Part shown: piece after piece, positions 14,195 to 22,700 of the stretch
Layout: each line of letters opens with the position of its first letter
Numbering within the stretch: position 1 is the first letter of the stretch
NCBI GenBank assembly: GCA_027311485.1
Contig: DAICYU010000006.1
Span: forward strand, 1-25,081
Source: Acetobacteraceae bacterium
GTDB taxonomy: Bacteria > Pseudomonadota > Alphaproteobacteria > Acetobacterales > Acetobacteraceae
Length of the DNA stretch: 25,081 nt
Direction: 5' to 3'
The notes under the pieces: model-generated
Database searches by the model: none
Told to the model about the DNA's origin: nothing
The model's input: the letters and a program-made list of their open reading frames with translations, nothing else
Position numbers and translations under genes: made by a program

Positions 14195-14467
14195 ATGACA
14201 TTGTTCGAGATCGCCGACGCCGTTGCGTCTGCGGATCATACAGTGACCATCACCTGGTCCGACAATGTGCGCGGCGTGGTGGATTTCCTGCCGGTCATCG
14301 ACCGCGGCGGCTGGTTCACGCCGCTGCGGGACGGTGACTACTTCGCCGCGACGATGACGATCCTGCCCGGCGGCGTTGGCCTGACCTGGCCGGAGGAAAT
14401 CGACTATACGGCCGATTTCCTCCGCAAGATCGCCTTTCCCAACGGCATGCCAGCCGATCCGGTGTGA
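14195..14467 (+). CDS. Small DUF2442-like protein
   Basis: 90 residues. The central VVDFLPVIDRGGWFTPLRDGDYFAATMTI and GVGLTWPEEIDYTADFL segments match the DUF2442 pattern (an FDFxPYL-like strand, G-x-F-x-PLRD, then a W-P-x-x-x-D motif). The function is unknown. Many relatives sit beside a DUF4160 gene and are suspected antitoxins or regulators; no such partner is seen here. The ATG at 14195 is 14 bp after the SDR stop; TGAAG about 8 bases upstream is a modest ribosome site. The open frame extends further upstream opposite the SDR frame, but that part is not protein-like. Its stop codon lies in the loop of a hairpin. Confidence 0.75.
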   Translation: MTLFEIADAVASADHTVTITWSDNVRGVVDFLPVIDRGGWFTPLRDGDYFAATMTILPGGVGLTWPEEIDYTADFLRKIAFPNGMPADPV

Positions 14468-14480
14468 TCAACCGGATCGG
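14454..14480. terminator. Perfect 10-bp inverted repeat between convergent genes
   Basis: CCGATCCGGT (14454-14463) and ACCGGATCGG (14471-14480) enclose a 7-base loop, GTGATCA, that contains the TGA stop of the DUF2442 gene. The repeat ends directly against the stop of the minus-strand adaptor gene at 14481. It therefore serves both converging transcripts. It lacks T-runs, so bidirectional termination is inferred from position and symmetry. Confidence 0.65.
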
Positions 14481-15788
14481 TCAGTGGCTCTCCGGCGGGG
14501 TCGAGCCTGACTTCTTGTGGGATGCCTGATCGTCTTCACCAACGGCCGTGTTACCGAGGTTGGAGTTTTGCGGCGGCGCATCGACCACCTGCACCGGCTG
14601 GCCGTCCAGCAAGCCTTCAGACGGGTTGGCGATCAGGCGGTCAGACAAAGTCAGCCCCTGTGTCACCTGCACTGTCGTGCCGAAGTTCAGGCCAACCGTA
14701 ACATCCTGCAGATGTATCTTGCCGTCCTTGACCAGCGCGACCTGCAGGCCGTGGGAGCGGAACAGCAGGGACTGTTCCGGGATAATGACAATATTCGGTG
14801 GAGTCGGCAGATTGAAATGCACCTCCCCGTAGGCGCCAGGCCAGATCTCAAGTTTCGGGTTGTCAACTTCAAGCTCAACCAGCACGGTGCGGGAGGTCAT
14901 GTTGAATGCCCTCGCCGTCGTTAACAGGCGCGCCTCGAAAGTCTGGCCGGGAAACTGGGACAGCGTCATGGTCGCGGTGACGCCAGGCTTGATATACTGG
15001 GAATAATCCTGCGGCACCGAGACAAAAATGCGCAGCTTGTCGACCTCGGCCACGCTGAACAGCGCTTCGACCTTGCCGCGCCGTTCGGCATTGCCTCCGG
15101 TCGCCACAACGTAGTTTCCGATATCCGTATGCCGGGCAGTCACGACGCCGTCGAACGGCGCCACGATCTGCTTGAACTGTTCCTGCGCCTTGTAACGCTC
15201 GACATTGTCCTCGGCGGCCTGAACGGCCGCCTGTTCCGCCTTCGCGGACGCGACATTCACGTCCACCGTCTGCTGCGACACCGCGTCGGTTCCCGCCAGC
15301 TTTTTCCAGCGGTTCGCTGTGACGACGGCAAGGGCGTATTTTTCCTTCGCAACCTGAAGCTGGGCGCGCGCCTGCAGCAACTGCTGATCGAGGTCCGGGG
15401 TGGAAATTGTCGCCAGCAACTCACCTTTGTGGACCGTGGCGCCGTAGTCCTTGTACCAGGCTTTCACGTAGCCTGAGACCTGGGCATAGATATCCGCCTG
15501 ATACCAGGGATTCACATCGCCAGGTAACGTCAGACCGCGCGTTGTCGGACCGGGTTTGGGCGAGACCAACGCCACCTTCGGCGTTGCCTGTTGCCGCGCT
15601 ACGGTCGTGAGTCGCGCCACATTGCTCTGGCGTTCAATCACGCCCCAGGTGACGACGGCTGCCACAACCAGGGCCGCGATGCCGGCCAACAGCCATCGCT
15701 TGCGGTGCCGGCCCGTTCGCCGCCGGCTGCTATCCTCGTGAAATTCGCGACTATTGCGCTCAGCTTCGATCTGCGGCGTGTGATCCAT
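14481..15788 (-). CDS. RND efflux periplasmic adaptor subunit (second system)
   Basis: 435 residues. A short Glu/Arg-rich cytoplasmic start is followed by one membrane anchor (LLAGIAALVVAAVVTWGVI, about 31-49). Then come a lipoyl half (LPGDVNPWYQADIYAQVSGYVKAWYKDYGATVHKGELLATI), a coiled-coil hairpin about residues 130-215, the second lipoyl half (IVAPFDGVVTARHTDIGNYV), a beta-barrel (LSQFPGQTFEARLLTTARAFN) and a membrane-proximal domain. The C-terminal 40 residues are Ser/Asn/Pro-rich. The ATG at 15788 overlaps the pump stop by one base (TGATG), so it is translationally coupled to the pump. Here the pump precedes the adaptor, the reverse of the order at 1-1362. No outer-membrane channel gene follows. 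Confidence 0.93.
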   Translation of the reverse strand: MDHTPQIEAERNSREFHEDSSRRRTGRHRKRWLLAGIAALVVAAVVTWGVIERQSNVARLTTVARQQATPKVALVSPKPGPTTRGLTLPGDVNPWYQADIYAQVSGYVKAWYKDYGATVHKGELLATISTPDLDQQLLQARAQLQVAKEKYALAVVTANRWKKLAGTDAVSQQTVDVNVASAKAEQAAVQAAEDNVERYKAQEQFKQIVAPFDGVVTARHTDIGNYVVATGGNAERRGKVEALFSVAEVDKLRIFVSVPQDYSQYIKPGVTATMTLSQFPGQTFEARLLTTARAFNMTSRTVLVELEVDNPKLEIWPGAYGEVHFNLPTPPNIVIIPEQSLLFRSHGLQVALVKDGKIHLQDVTVGLNFGTTVQVTQGLTLSDRLIANPSEGLLDGQPVQVVDAPPQNSNLGNTAVGEDDQASHKKSGSTPPESH

Positions 15789-18700
15789 CAGGATGCCCCG
15801 GCCTTGCTGCCCTTGTGCATCAGGCGGCCATGAACAAGCGTGAACACGGCCGGCACGAACAGGAGTGTTGAAATCGTCGCAATCGCCAGCCCGCCCATGA
15901 CCGCGCGACCAAGCGGTGCATTCTGGGTGTTGCTCATGGACATCGGCAGCATACCAATGATCATGGCCAAAGCGGTCATCAATACTGGACGTATACGGGC
16001 ATATCCGGCTTCAACCGCCGCCCTTGCCGCGTCGCCATGCTCGGCCAACTGCTCACGGGCGAAACTGACGACCAGGATCGAGTTCGCCGTGGCCGTTCCC
16101 ATGCACATGATCGCCCCGGTCAGCGCCGGCACGGACAGCGTCGTATGCGTAATGAACAATGACCAGGCGATGCCGGCCAACGCCCCTGGCAGCGCGGTGA
16201 TGATGATGAACGGGTCAAGCCAGGACTGGAAATTCACCACGATGACAAGATAAACGAGGATCACGGCAAACAGCAGCCCACCAATAAGCTGGATGTAGGA
16301 TTGCGACATCGTCACGACCTGGCCGCGCACCGCGACATGAGAGCTGTGCGGAACATCCTTGGCCGTCTCCCGCAAGACCCGTTGGACCGCATCGTTGACC
16401 GCACCAAGATCCCGCCCCTCGACGCTCGCGTAAACGTCCACGGTCGGGGTGATGTTGTAGTGCGAAACAACCAGCGGCATACCGGTCTGGGTAATCCGGC
16501 TGAGGGCGCCGAGGATCTGCATGGACTTGCCCGACGGATCACCAGTGCCGGCGTCGATCGGCAATGTCTCCAGCTCCCCGAAGCTGTCGAGTTCCGGTTG
16601 CGGTGCCTGCACGTTGATCAGATAGGAAACGCCGTTCTCCGTATCCAGCCAATAGTTCGGGGCAACCTGGCCGCTGCCCGACAACATCGCGAGTGCGTTG
16701 TCCGCGATATTGGCTTCAGTCAGGCCGGTGCGGGTGGCGAAGGAACGGGACGCCGCGACACGCAACGTCGGCGAGTCGAATGCCTGCAGGATGTTGGCAT
16801 CGGCGACACCCGGGATCAGAGCAATCTTGTTCATCACCTCCCGCGCGTATTTGAAATTCGCCCGCTGATCACGTCCGACGACCTGGATGTCGATCGGCGC
16901 GGGCAAGCCGAAATTCAGGATCTGCGCGGTGATGTCGCCCGGCTGGAAGGTGAAGGCGGTGCCGGGGAATTCCATCGGCAGCCGCTCCCGCAGCATCTCC
17001 CGATACCGTTGCACCGGCGAGTCGTTCGAGACCAGGGTGATGGTGATGTCGCAATCCTGCGGGCCGATGGTGCCGCTGGAGCTGTACACCTCATTGATGC
17101 CGCTGACCGGCAGGCCACAATTATCGACGATGTTACGCACCTTGCCGGGCAGCGTCTTATGGATCTGGTCGTTCACCAGCACCGCCAGCTTGCCGGCATC
17201 CTCGATGCGGGTGCCAATGCGGGTCCGCATGTGCAGCGCCAGGGTATTCGACCGGACCTCCGGGAAGAAATTGCTGCCCAGGAACATGACAAGGGCCAGC
17301 GATGCGACGGTGAGAGCCAGGAAAACCAGGATGAAGCGCCCACAATTGACCGTCACTTCGCTCAGGAGATCGCGGTACCCATTGCGCATGCGGTCGAACC
17401 GCCGCTCGAACCCAAGCTGGAAACGTTTGAACACCCCGGGTTTGGGGGCGTTTGGATCCTGGTGATGCCCGCCCTCACCGTGCCCGCCCGTGTGTACCTG
17501 CCCGGCAAGCAACCAGACCGCCATGGTCGGGACCAGCGTCCGCGACAGGATAAAAGAGGCGATCATGGCGAACACGATCGCCTCGGCCAGCGGCCGGAAC
17601 AGGTAGCCGCCGACGCCGCCGAGGGAAAACAGCGGCAGCCAGACGATGCAGATGCACAGTGTGGAAACAAAGGTCGGGATGACGATCTGGTTCGCCGCGT
17701 CGATAATCGCCTCCTCAAGCTCCTGCCCGGTTTCCAGGTGGGAGGCGATGTTCTCGATCATGACGGTCGCGTCATCCACCAGGATGCCGACCGCCAGGGC
17801 GAGGCCGCCGAGGGTCATCACGTTGATCGTCTGCCCAAGCCAGGACAGCACCAGGATGGCGACAAGGATACACAACGGGATCGAGGTTGCGACGATCAGC
17901 GTCGACCGCCAGGAACCCAGGAACAGCAGCACCATCATACCGGTCAGGAAGGCCGCGGTGGCCATTTCACGCACCACGTCCTCAACGGACGCCCGAACGA
18001 ACTTCGACGCGTCGTTCAACGGCGTGATCTTGACCCCGGGCGGCAGATTCCTTTCGATTCCGGGAAGCATCTTCTTAATGCCGGCCACCACCGCGAGCGT
18101 CGAGGCATCGCCGGTTTTCAGCACTTTCATCAGCACGGCCTGCTTACCGTGCACCAGAACCATGTTGATCTGCGGCGGGCCGCCACGATGCACAAACGCC
18201 ACATCGCGCAGATAGACAATGGCATTGCCGACCTGCTTGATCGGCATGCTTTCGAATGTGTCTATGTTGATCGGCGCGGCGTTGGTCTGAACCAGGAAAT
18301 CAAGCGTCCCGACCTTCATGTCGCCCGCTGGCAGCACGAGATTCTGCCGGCTGAGCGCATTCGTTACGTCCTGCGGAGACAGGCCGTGTTGCAGCAGTTT
18401 CTGCGGATTGAGATCAACCTCGACCACGCGTGACGTGCCGCCGTAAGGCGTCGGGATCGCCACGCCGGGCACGCTGATCAAGGCTGGCCGGATGAAGTTG
18501 GAGGCGAGGTCGTAGAGTTGCTGAACGGTCTGGTTCTGCCCGGACACCTGAAGGCTCAGCACCGGAACGCTGGACGCGTCGTAAACCAGGATTTCCGGCG
18601 GGGTGATGCCGGTGGGCATCTGTTTCAGAACGGTCTGTGCGCTGGCTGTAATCTGTGCCTGCGCCGCCGAAACATCGGTGCCAGGCTGAAAGAAGATCTT

Positions 18701-18979
18701 GATGATCCCGCGGCCGTAGAGGGATTGGCTCTCAATATGTTCGATATTGCTGACGGTCGTCGTCATCGTTCGTTCGAAGTAGTAGATGACCCGGCCGGAC
18801 ATGTCCTGCGGCGTCAGCCCGTTATAGGTCCACACCACCCCCACCACCGGAATGCGGATCGCCGGGAAGATGTCGGTCGGCGTGTTCCAGACCGCCAAAC
18901 CGCCGAACAGCAGGATAAGGATCGCCAGTACGACAAACGTAAGCCGTCGCTGCAGCGCGATGAGGACGATCGCGTTCAC
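15788..18979 (-). CDS. RND efflux pump permease (second system)
   Basis: 1063 residues, full length for an RND pump with twelve membrane helices and two large periplasmic loops. Helix 1 is RLTFVVLAILILLFGGLAV, followed by the family start NTPTDIFPAIRIPVVGVVW. The proton-relay aspartates in helix 4 are D402 and D403 in AVGILVDDATVMIEN. A His/Gly-rich cytoplasmic loop (GQVHTGGHGEGGHHQDPN) follows the first half and could bind metal or be only a flexible linker. The start is GTG at 18979, chosen for AGGAG 7 bases upstream. Sequence near the start sits between multidrug (HAE1) and metal (CzcA/CusA) types; I cannot assign a substrate. It is first in a two-gene operon with the adaptor. Confidence 0.94.
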   Translation of the reverse strand: MNAIVLIALQRRLTFVVLAILILLFGGLAVWNTPTDIFPAIRIPVVGVVWTYNGLTPQDMSGRVIYYFERTMTTTVSNIEHIESQSLYGRGIIKIFFQPGTDVSAAQAQITASAQTVLKQMPTGITPPEILVYDASSVPVLSLQVSGQNQTVQQLYDLASNFIRPALISVPGVAIPTPYGGTSRVVEVDLNPQKLLQHGLSPQDVTNALSRQNLVLPAGDMKVGTLDFLVQTNAAPINIDTFESMPIKQVGNAIVYLRDVAFVHRGGPPQINMVLVHGKQAVLMKVLKTGDASTLAVVAGIKKMLPGIERNLPPGVKITPLNDASKFVRASVEDVVREMATAAFLTGMMVLLFLGSWRSTLIVATSIPLCILVAILVLSWLGQTINVMTLGGLALAVGILVDDATVMIENIASHLETGQELEEAIIDAANQIVIPTFVSTLCICIVWLPLFSLGGVGGYLFRPLAEAIVFAMIASFILSRTLVPTMAVWLLAGQVHTGGHGEGGHHQDPNAPKPGVFKRFQLGFERRFDRMRNGYRDLLSEVTVNCGRFILVFLALTVASLALVMFLGSNFFPEVRSNTLALHMRTRIGTRIEDAGKLAVLVNDQIHKTLPGKVRNIVDNCGLPVSGINEVYSSSGTIGPQDCDITITLVSNDSPVQRYREMLRERLPMEFPGTAFTFQPGDITAQILNFGLPAPIDIQVVGRDQRANFKYAREVMNKIALIPGVADANILQAFDSPTLRVAASRSFATRTGLTEANIADNALAMLSGSGQVAPNYWLDTENGVSYLINVQAPQPELDSFGELETLPIDAGTGDPSGKSMQILGALSRITQTGMPLVVSHYNITPTVDVYASVEGRDLGAVNDAVQRVLRETAKDVPHSSHVAVRGQVVTMSQSYIQLIGGLLFAVILVYLVIVVNFQSWLDPFIIITALPGALAGIAWSLFITHTTLSVPALTGAIMCMGTATANSILVVSFAREQLAEHGDAARAAVEAGYARIRPVLMTALAMIIGMLPMSMSNTQNAPLGRAVMGGLAIATISTLLFVPAVFTLVHGRLMHKGSKAGAS

Positions 18980-19854
18980 AGCCGATCTCCTGCTTTCACC
19001 AATGAAACTGGTTTAATGGAGCGTCTGGCGACGGAATGCAGCGACGTGCTCCACCTCTGATCCACACTTTGACGCGGCACGTGGACCTCCGTTCCGCCCC
19101 CCGGGCGATATGCCAGACACGAGCCTGCGATGACGGAGCGCGACGATAACCAAGCTGGCGCGGCCAGACGTCCCGGTTGAACGCGGGAACGGCGGCTCAG
19201 GCGCGCGGAAAGCGAAGTCGCCGTCACGGAGTCCTCTTGGGAGCATGGTCAATCGCGGGATCTGCGGCATGCTCTCGGCGGGCGTCCGGCGCAGGTCGGG
19301 GCTGGCCTGCCTTGATCACTTCAACCGCCGCCCGGCGCTTGCGCGTGGCAGGTTGCATCGGCGATCCGACCTGACCGAGGAAAGCGGGTTGCATGGGATA
19401 TCCTTGTGCAGTGGCAGCGATGGTCGCATGCGGTGCGAAGCCGCTTCGCCAAGTACGGCGATAGCGCCCTGCCGTCACTACCCGCGGATATCAGACCTGA
19501 GTGACAAGACTAACTTTGCCGACTCTTGGAATGACAGAAAATAAATGCCATCCGTTCAACAAACGACATTAACAATACTTTTAATGATTCTCAGCACCAA
19601 ACGCAGTTCGATTTCGCTGACCTGCCACCAGCCCTGTGGCATCGTTCCACGCGGGCCGCATCATGGGGCGATACTTCACCTGGAGAAAATTGTGAGACCA
19701 ACCCACCGGCAGGCTGTGTCGCAGCCGGCCGGGTGGCTATTCCTGTTCCGGTATGGAGGGGTATGCGACCGGCGCGTTCGGACTGCTTGCGGGCCCATCA
19801 CAGGCGCCGTTCTCTGATGCAACGCCCGCCCGCTGTGATTCAGTCCGCCGTGAT
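18980..19854. other. 875-bp region without a convincing gene
   Basis: This lies between the RND pump start and the ABC1 kinase stop, both minus strand. Short open frames of 65-100 codons exist on both strands, but none has a ribosome site plus a protein-like sequence I recognise. The stretch 19500-19610 is clearly AT-richer than its surroundings. A hairpin lies at 19706-19732 and a 15-bp duplication at 19832-19861. The right-hand end of the region should hold the kinase transcript end and the left-hand end the RND operon promoter. A decayed gene or small RNA is possible but not shown. Confidence 0.6.
19706..19732. other. 11-bp hairpin downstream of the ABC1 kinase gene
   Basis: CCGGCAGGCTG (19706-19716), loop TGTCG, CAGCCGGCCGG (19722-19732): arms match at 10 of 11 positions, with partial pairing continuing outward (CCACC/GGTGG region). 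It lies about 120 bp past the kinase stop in the minus direction. No adjacent U-run; an AATTTT stretch occurs some 17 bases beyond on that strand. A factor-assisted terminator or structured RNA are both possible. Confidence 0.35.
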
Positions 19855-19861
19855 TCAGCCG
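19832..19861. repeat. Imperfect 15-bp tandem repeat carrying the kinase stop codon
   Basis: GTGATTCAG appears at 19835-19843 and 19850-19858 within a 15-bp period. On the minus strand each copy begins TGAATCAC, and the TGA of the upstream copy is the stop codon of the ABC1 kinase. The second copy supplies another in-frame TGA five codons later, because 15 is a multiple of three. Confidence 0.6.
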
Positions 19862-21198
19862 GCCGGCGGCACCCCGGCTTCCTCCAACACCGCTGCCTGA
19901 CGCTGCGCCAGCGTGTCCACGTCGAGATCTCCGACGAGTTCCTGGAACAGCTGGCTCCAGTTGAGCTCGGCGTTCAGCCGCAGGAACACGCCGCCCAGGC
20001 CGATCGCCGAGCGGTCCATGAGGACGAATTCGCGGGGGGGTTTGACGCCGCCGGTGCGCTTCAGGCCTGCGTGCACTTTCTCGGCGACCTCGCGGCCGTA
20101 CATGGGGTCGTTGGTTTCCTGGATGCGGCGCACCCGATCCTCGACCAGGGGTTCGTAGAGGAAGCGTGCCCACATATTCAGCACGTCCATCGTCTCACGC
20201 GTCAGGTTGGTGAAACCCCACGTCTCGTAGGCATGGTGGGCTTTCTCATCGTCGTGGTCGCGCACCGCCTCGAACAGGTCGATAACCCCACGGACGAATT
20301 TGGCGGGGAAAACGCGGATGGTGCCAAAATCCAGCAGGTTGACCGACCCGTCCGGCCGTACCTGGTAATTGCCCATATTCGGATCGCCGTGGATCACGCC
20401 GTAGCGGTAGAACGGGACGTACCAGGCCTCGAACAGCGCCTTGGCGATGCGGTTGCGTTCTTCCTGAGGCGGGTCCTCGGCCAGACGGTGCATCAGCGGG
20501 CGTCCGTCCAGCCACGTCATGGTCAACAGCCGCTTCGTGCTGTAGCCGGTGAACGGCACCGGCACATGCACATCCGGATGCGCCTTCAGCATCAGCGTAT
20601 AAAGCCGCATCTGCGCCGCTTCGCGGGTGTAATCCAGTTCCTCGCGCAGCCGTTCCGCCAGTTCCTTGTAGATCTCATCCTGATGGATCGCGTTGTCCAT
20701 GCGATGATACACAGCCATGGCCAGCTTCAGCTGCCGCAGGTCGGCCTCGACCGTACTCGGCATGTCGGGATACTGCAGCTTGCAGGCCACGTCGGTGCCG
20801 TCCGGCAGGCAGGCGCGATGCACCTGCCCGAGGCTGGCCGCAGCCGAAGCCTCCTGGTCGAACGACGCGAACTTGCTTTGCCAGTCCGCGCCAAGCTCGG
20901 TGGCCATGCGACGACGGACAAAGGCCCAGCCCATCGGCGGCGCGTTCGATTGCAGCTGCGCCAGTTCCGCCGCGTATTCCGCTGGCAGGGCGTCCGGCAC
21001 GGTGGACAGGAACTGTGCCACCTTCATCAGCGGCCCCTTCAGGCCGCCCAGAATGGTTTTCAAATCCTCCGCGTGCGACGCACGGTCGGTCTTGATGCCG
21101 AACACCCGCTCCCCCGCGACGCGGGCGGCGATACCGCCCACGGCACCCGATGTACGCGCGAAGCGGCGAATTTCGCCGAACAGGTTGCTACCGGACAT
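19855..21198 (-). CDS. ABC1/AarF/UbiB-family atypical protein kinase
   Basis: 447 residues. The ABC1 family (UbiB, COQ8/ADCK) has a protein-kinase-like fold linked to ubiquinone biosynthesis and lipid metabolism. Seen here: the family N-terminal extension with a KxxQ motif (K59-V-A-Q62, where most members have KxGQ), the Ala-rich loop AAASLGQVHRA that replaces the usual glycine loop, VACKLQYP with the ATP lysine, ELDYTREAAQM, the catalytic HGDPNMGNY, and LLDFG with the metal-binding Asp. There are no C-terminal membrane helices like those of UbiB, so this is the soluble AarF-like branch. ATG at 21198. No ubiquinone genes flank it; the neighbours are oxidoreductases. A role in quinone biosynthesis is family-based inference. 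Confidence 0.92.
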   Translation of the reverse strand: MSGSNLFGEIRRFARTSGAVGGIAARVAGERVFGIKTDRASHAEDLKTILGGLKGPLMKVAQFLSTVPDALPAEYAAELAQLQSNAPPMGWAFVRRRMATELGADWQSKFASFDQEASAAASLGQVHRACLPDGTDVACKLQYPDMPSTVEADLRQLKLAMAVYHRMDNAIHQDEIYKELAERLREELDYTREAAQMRLYTLMLKAHPDVHVPVPFTGYSTKRLLTMTWLDGRPLMHRLAEDPPQEERNRIAKALFEAWYVPFYRYGVIHGDPNMGNYQVRPDGSVNLLDFGTIRVFPAKFVRGVIDLFEAVRDHDDEKAHHAYETWGFTNLTRETMDVLNMWARFLYEPLVEDRVRRIQETNDPMYGREVAEKVHAGLKRTGGVKPPREFVLMDRSAIGLGGVFLRLNAELNWSQLFQELVGDLDVDTLAQRQAAVLEEAGVPPAG

Positions 21199-21307
21199 TG
21201 GCGGTCCGGCGTCTCATGGCGGGGGGGATCATCGGGCTACTCTCGTTCGGCATTGCACCAACTGCATATTTGGTGAGCACCGGCGAATGCAACCCGACGG
21301 CGCATCG

Positions 21308-22258
21308 CTACCCGTTCTTCGCCTTGTTTTCCAAGGCTTCGGTCAGCCGCTGAGGATCGACCTGCACCTCGACACCGGCCCGTTCCGTCTGCAGCACCAT
21401 GATCGAACGCGAATCCCGGTTGCCCCAGCCACGGTTCAGGCCCTCGGCCAGGTCTGCCAACGCCAGGTTGGCCAGCCGCATCGGCACGTTCAATTCCCGC
21501 CCCAGCGCGGTGGCCAGCGACACGTCCTTATGCGCGAGCCGCAGCGCGAAGGCGGGGGGTTCGTACTTGTTGGGCAGGAACTGGTCGGTCAGCGAGTCGA
21601 ACGCGCCGCGCCGGCCGATGGCGCCCTGTCGCACCGCTTCCCAGATCGCCAGCGGCTCGATGCCGGCCTTCACGCCCATGCTGAACACCTCGGCCGCAGC
21701 TGCCGTGGCAATGTAGCCGTAGCAGTTGTGCACCAGCTTGGCGACCGACCCGGCCCCGATCGGGCCAATGTATTTGGCCGCATCGCCGATGGTGTCCAGC
21801 ACCGGCTTCCACCGATCGAACACGTCCTGATCGCCGCCGCACCAGATGGCCAGCTTGCCGCTGGCCGCCCCTTTCGGCCCGCCGCTGACCGGGGCGTCGA
21901 ACAGATAGGCGCCTTTCTTTTCATAATCGGCGTGTGCCTTGCGCACAGTGGTCGGGGAATTCGTCGTCAGGTCGAAATACGCCGCGCCGGCCCGGATGGT
22001 GGACAGCAGGCCAGTCTCGCCATACGTGACCGCTTCGAATTCGGGCGGCCCCGGCAGCGAGGTGAAGATAATATCGCATTCCGCCGCGATCGCGGCAGGG
22101 CTGTCCGCCCAGGTCGCGCCGTTGCGGATGTGCGGTGCCGCTGCCTCCCGCCGCATGTCATGGACCAGGACGGTGTGCCCGTCCTTCTGAATGCCTTTTT
22201 GCAGATTGGCGGCCATGCTGGCACCCATGGTGCCAAGGCCGATGAAGCCCGCCTTCAT
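21308..22258 (-). CDS. NAD(P)-dependent beta-hydroxyacid dehydrogenase (3-hydroxyisobutyrate dehydrogenase family)
   Basis: 316 residues, slightly longer than the usual 290-300. The Rossmann motif is GFIGLGTMGASMAANL (GxGxxG), then the substrate loop DAPVSGGPKGAASGKL, and the catalytic lysine K174 with N178 in AKLVHNCYGY (family consensus KxxxN). The C-terminal domain is all-helical. The family oxidises 3-hydroxyisobutyrate, tartronate semialdehyde or gamma-hydroxybutyrate-like compounds; the exact substrate is unclear. ATG at 22258 (MKAGFIGLGTMG), 23 bp after the CMD-like gene ends on the same strand, so the two are probably co-transcribed. The C-terminal 30 residues contain an extra Arg/Glu-rich tail. 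Confidence 0.92.
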   Translation of the reverse strand: MKAGFIGLGTMGASMAANLQKGIQKDGHTVLVHDMRREAAAPHIRNGATWADSPAAIAAECDIIFTSLPGPPEFEAVTYGETGLLSTIRAGAAYFDLTTNSPTTVRKAHADYEKKGAYLFDAPVSGGPKGAASGKLAIWCGGDQDVFDRWKPVLDTIGDAAKYIGPIGAGSVAKLVHNCYGYIATAAAAEVFSMGVKAGIEPLAIWEAVRQGAIGRRGAFDSLTDQFLPNKYEPPAFALRLAHKDVSLATALGRELNVPMRLANLALADLAEGLNRGWGNRDSRSIMVLQTERAGVEVQVDPQRLTEALENKAKNG

Positions 22259-22281
22259 TGTCGTCCCCCAACCGGTCAGGC

Positions 22282-22608
22282 TTACGGATTCTGCTCGAAC
22301 ACTTCGCGCGCGATGTTGGCGGCGGACATCGAGGCCGGCCAGCCGGCGTAGAACGCCACGTGGGTGATCATTTCGGAGATTTCGGTCTTGGTCAGCCCGT
22401 TATCCAGCGCGCGTTGCAGGTGGCCACGCAGCTGCTCAGGCCGGTAGGTCGCGGTCAGCACCGCACAGACGAGCAGGCTGCGGTCGCGCTTGGACAGTTC
22501 GGGGCGTTCCCAGATGTCACCGAACAGCACCTTTTCGGTGACTTCGATCATTTTGGGGACGGTGTCGCGGACGCGGTCGCGCGAAGCGGATGAGGGAACC
22601 TGGGCCAT
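22282..22608 (-). CDS. Carboxymuconolactone decarboxylase (CMD)-family protein
   Basis: 108 residues, one CMD domain: ELSKRDRSLLVCAVLTA, then the family core EQLRGHLQRALDNGLTKTEISEMITHVAFYAGWPASMSA. True carboxymuconolactone decarboxylase acts in protocatechuate breakdown; related small proteins act as alkylhydroperoxidase-like reductases, but the AhpD CxxC pair is absent. The start at 22608 is chosen because GGAGGAAA lies 3-4 bases upstream; an earlier in-frame ATG at 22647 has no such site. It is first in a minus-strand pair with the hydroxyacid dehydrogenase and divergent from an SDR gene 92 bp away, which suggests shared control. Confidence 0.88.
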   Translation of the reverse strand: MAQVPSSASRDRVRDTVPKMIEVTEKVLFGDIWERPELSKRDRSLLVCAVLTATYRPEQLRGHLQRALDNGLTKTEISEMITHVAFYAGWPASMSAANIAREVFEQNP

Positions 22609-22700
22609 TGCTTTCCTCCATTGATTTGCTACCCGCGCATTGCACACCAGACCGCCGGACCTGTCGAATCCGCGAGGACCCCAAAGGAGCGAACCATAGC

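Noticed and set aside
14195..14467. Toxin-antitoxin module based on the DUF2442 protein
   Set aside because: No DUF4160 or other toxin-like gene is adjacent; the upstream neighbour is an SDR and the downstream neighbour a convergent efflux adaptor.
16301..18433. 710-codon open frame on the plus strand opposite the second RND pump
   Set aside because: Its length is striking, but the translation is low-complexity Arg/Asp/His/Gln-rich and lies wholly antisense to a full-length RND pump. This is typical of GC-rich antisense shadows.
19583..19593. Fur-box-like AATGATTCTCA
   Set aside because: It matches only part of a Fur half-site arrangement with no symmetric partner, and many alphaproteobacteria use Irr/RirA instead.
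19545..19817. 90-codon plus-strand frame in the 875-bp gap
   Set aside because: No ribosome site or domain; the composition changes abruptly along its length.
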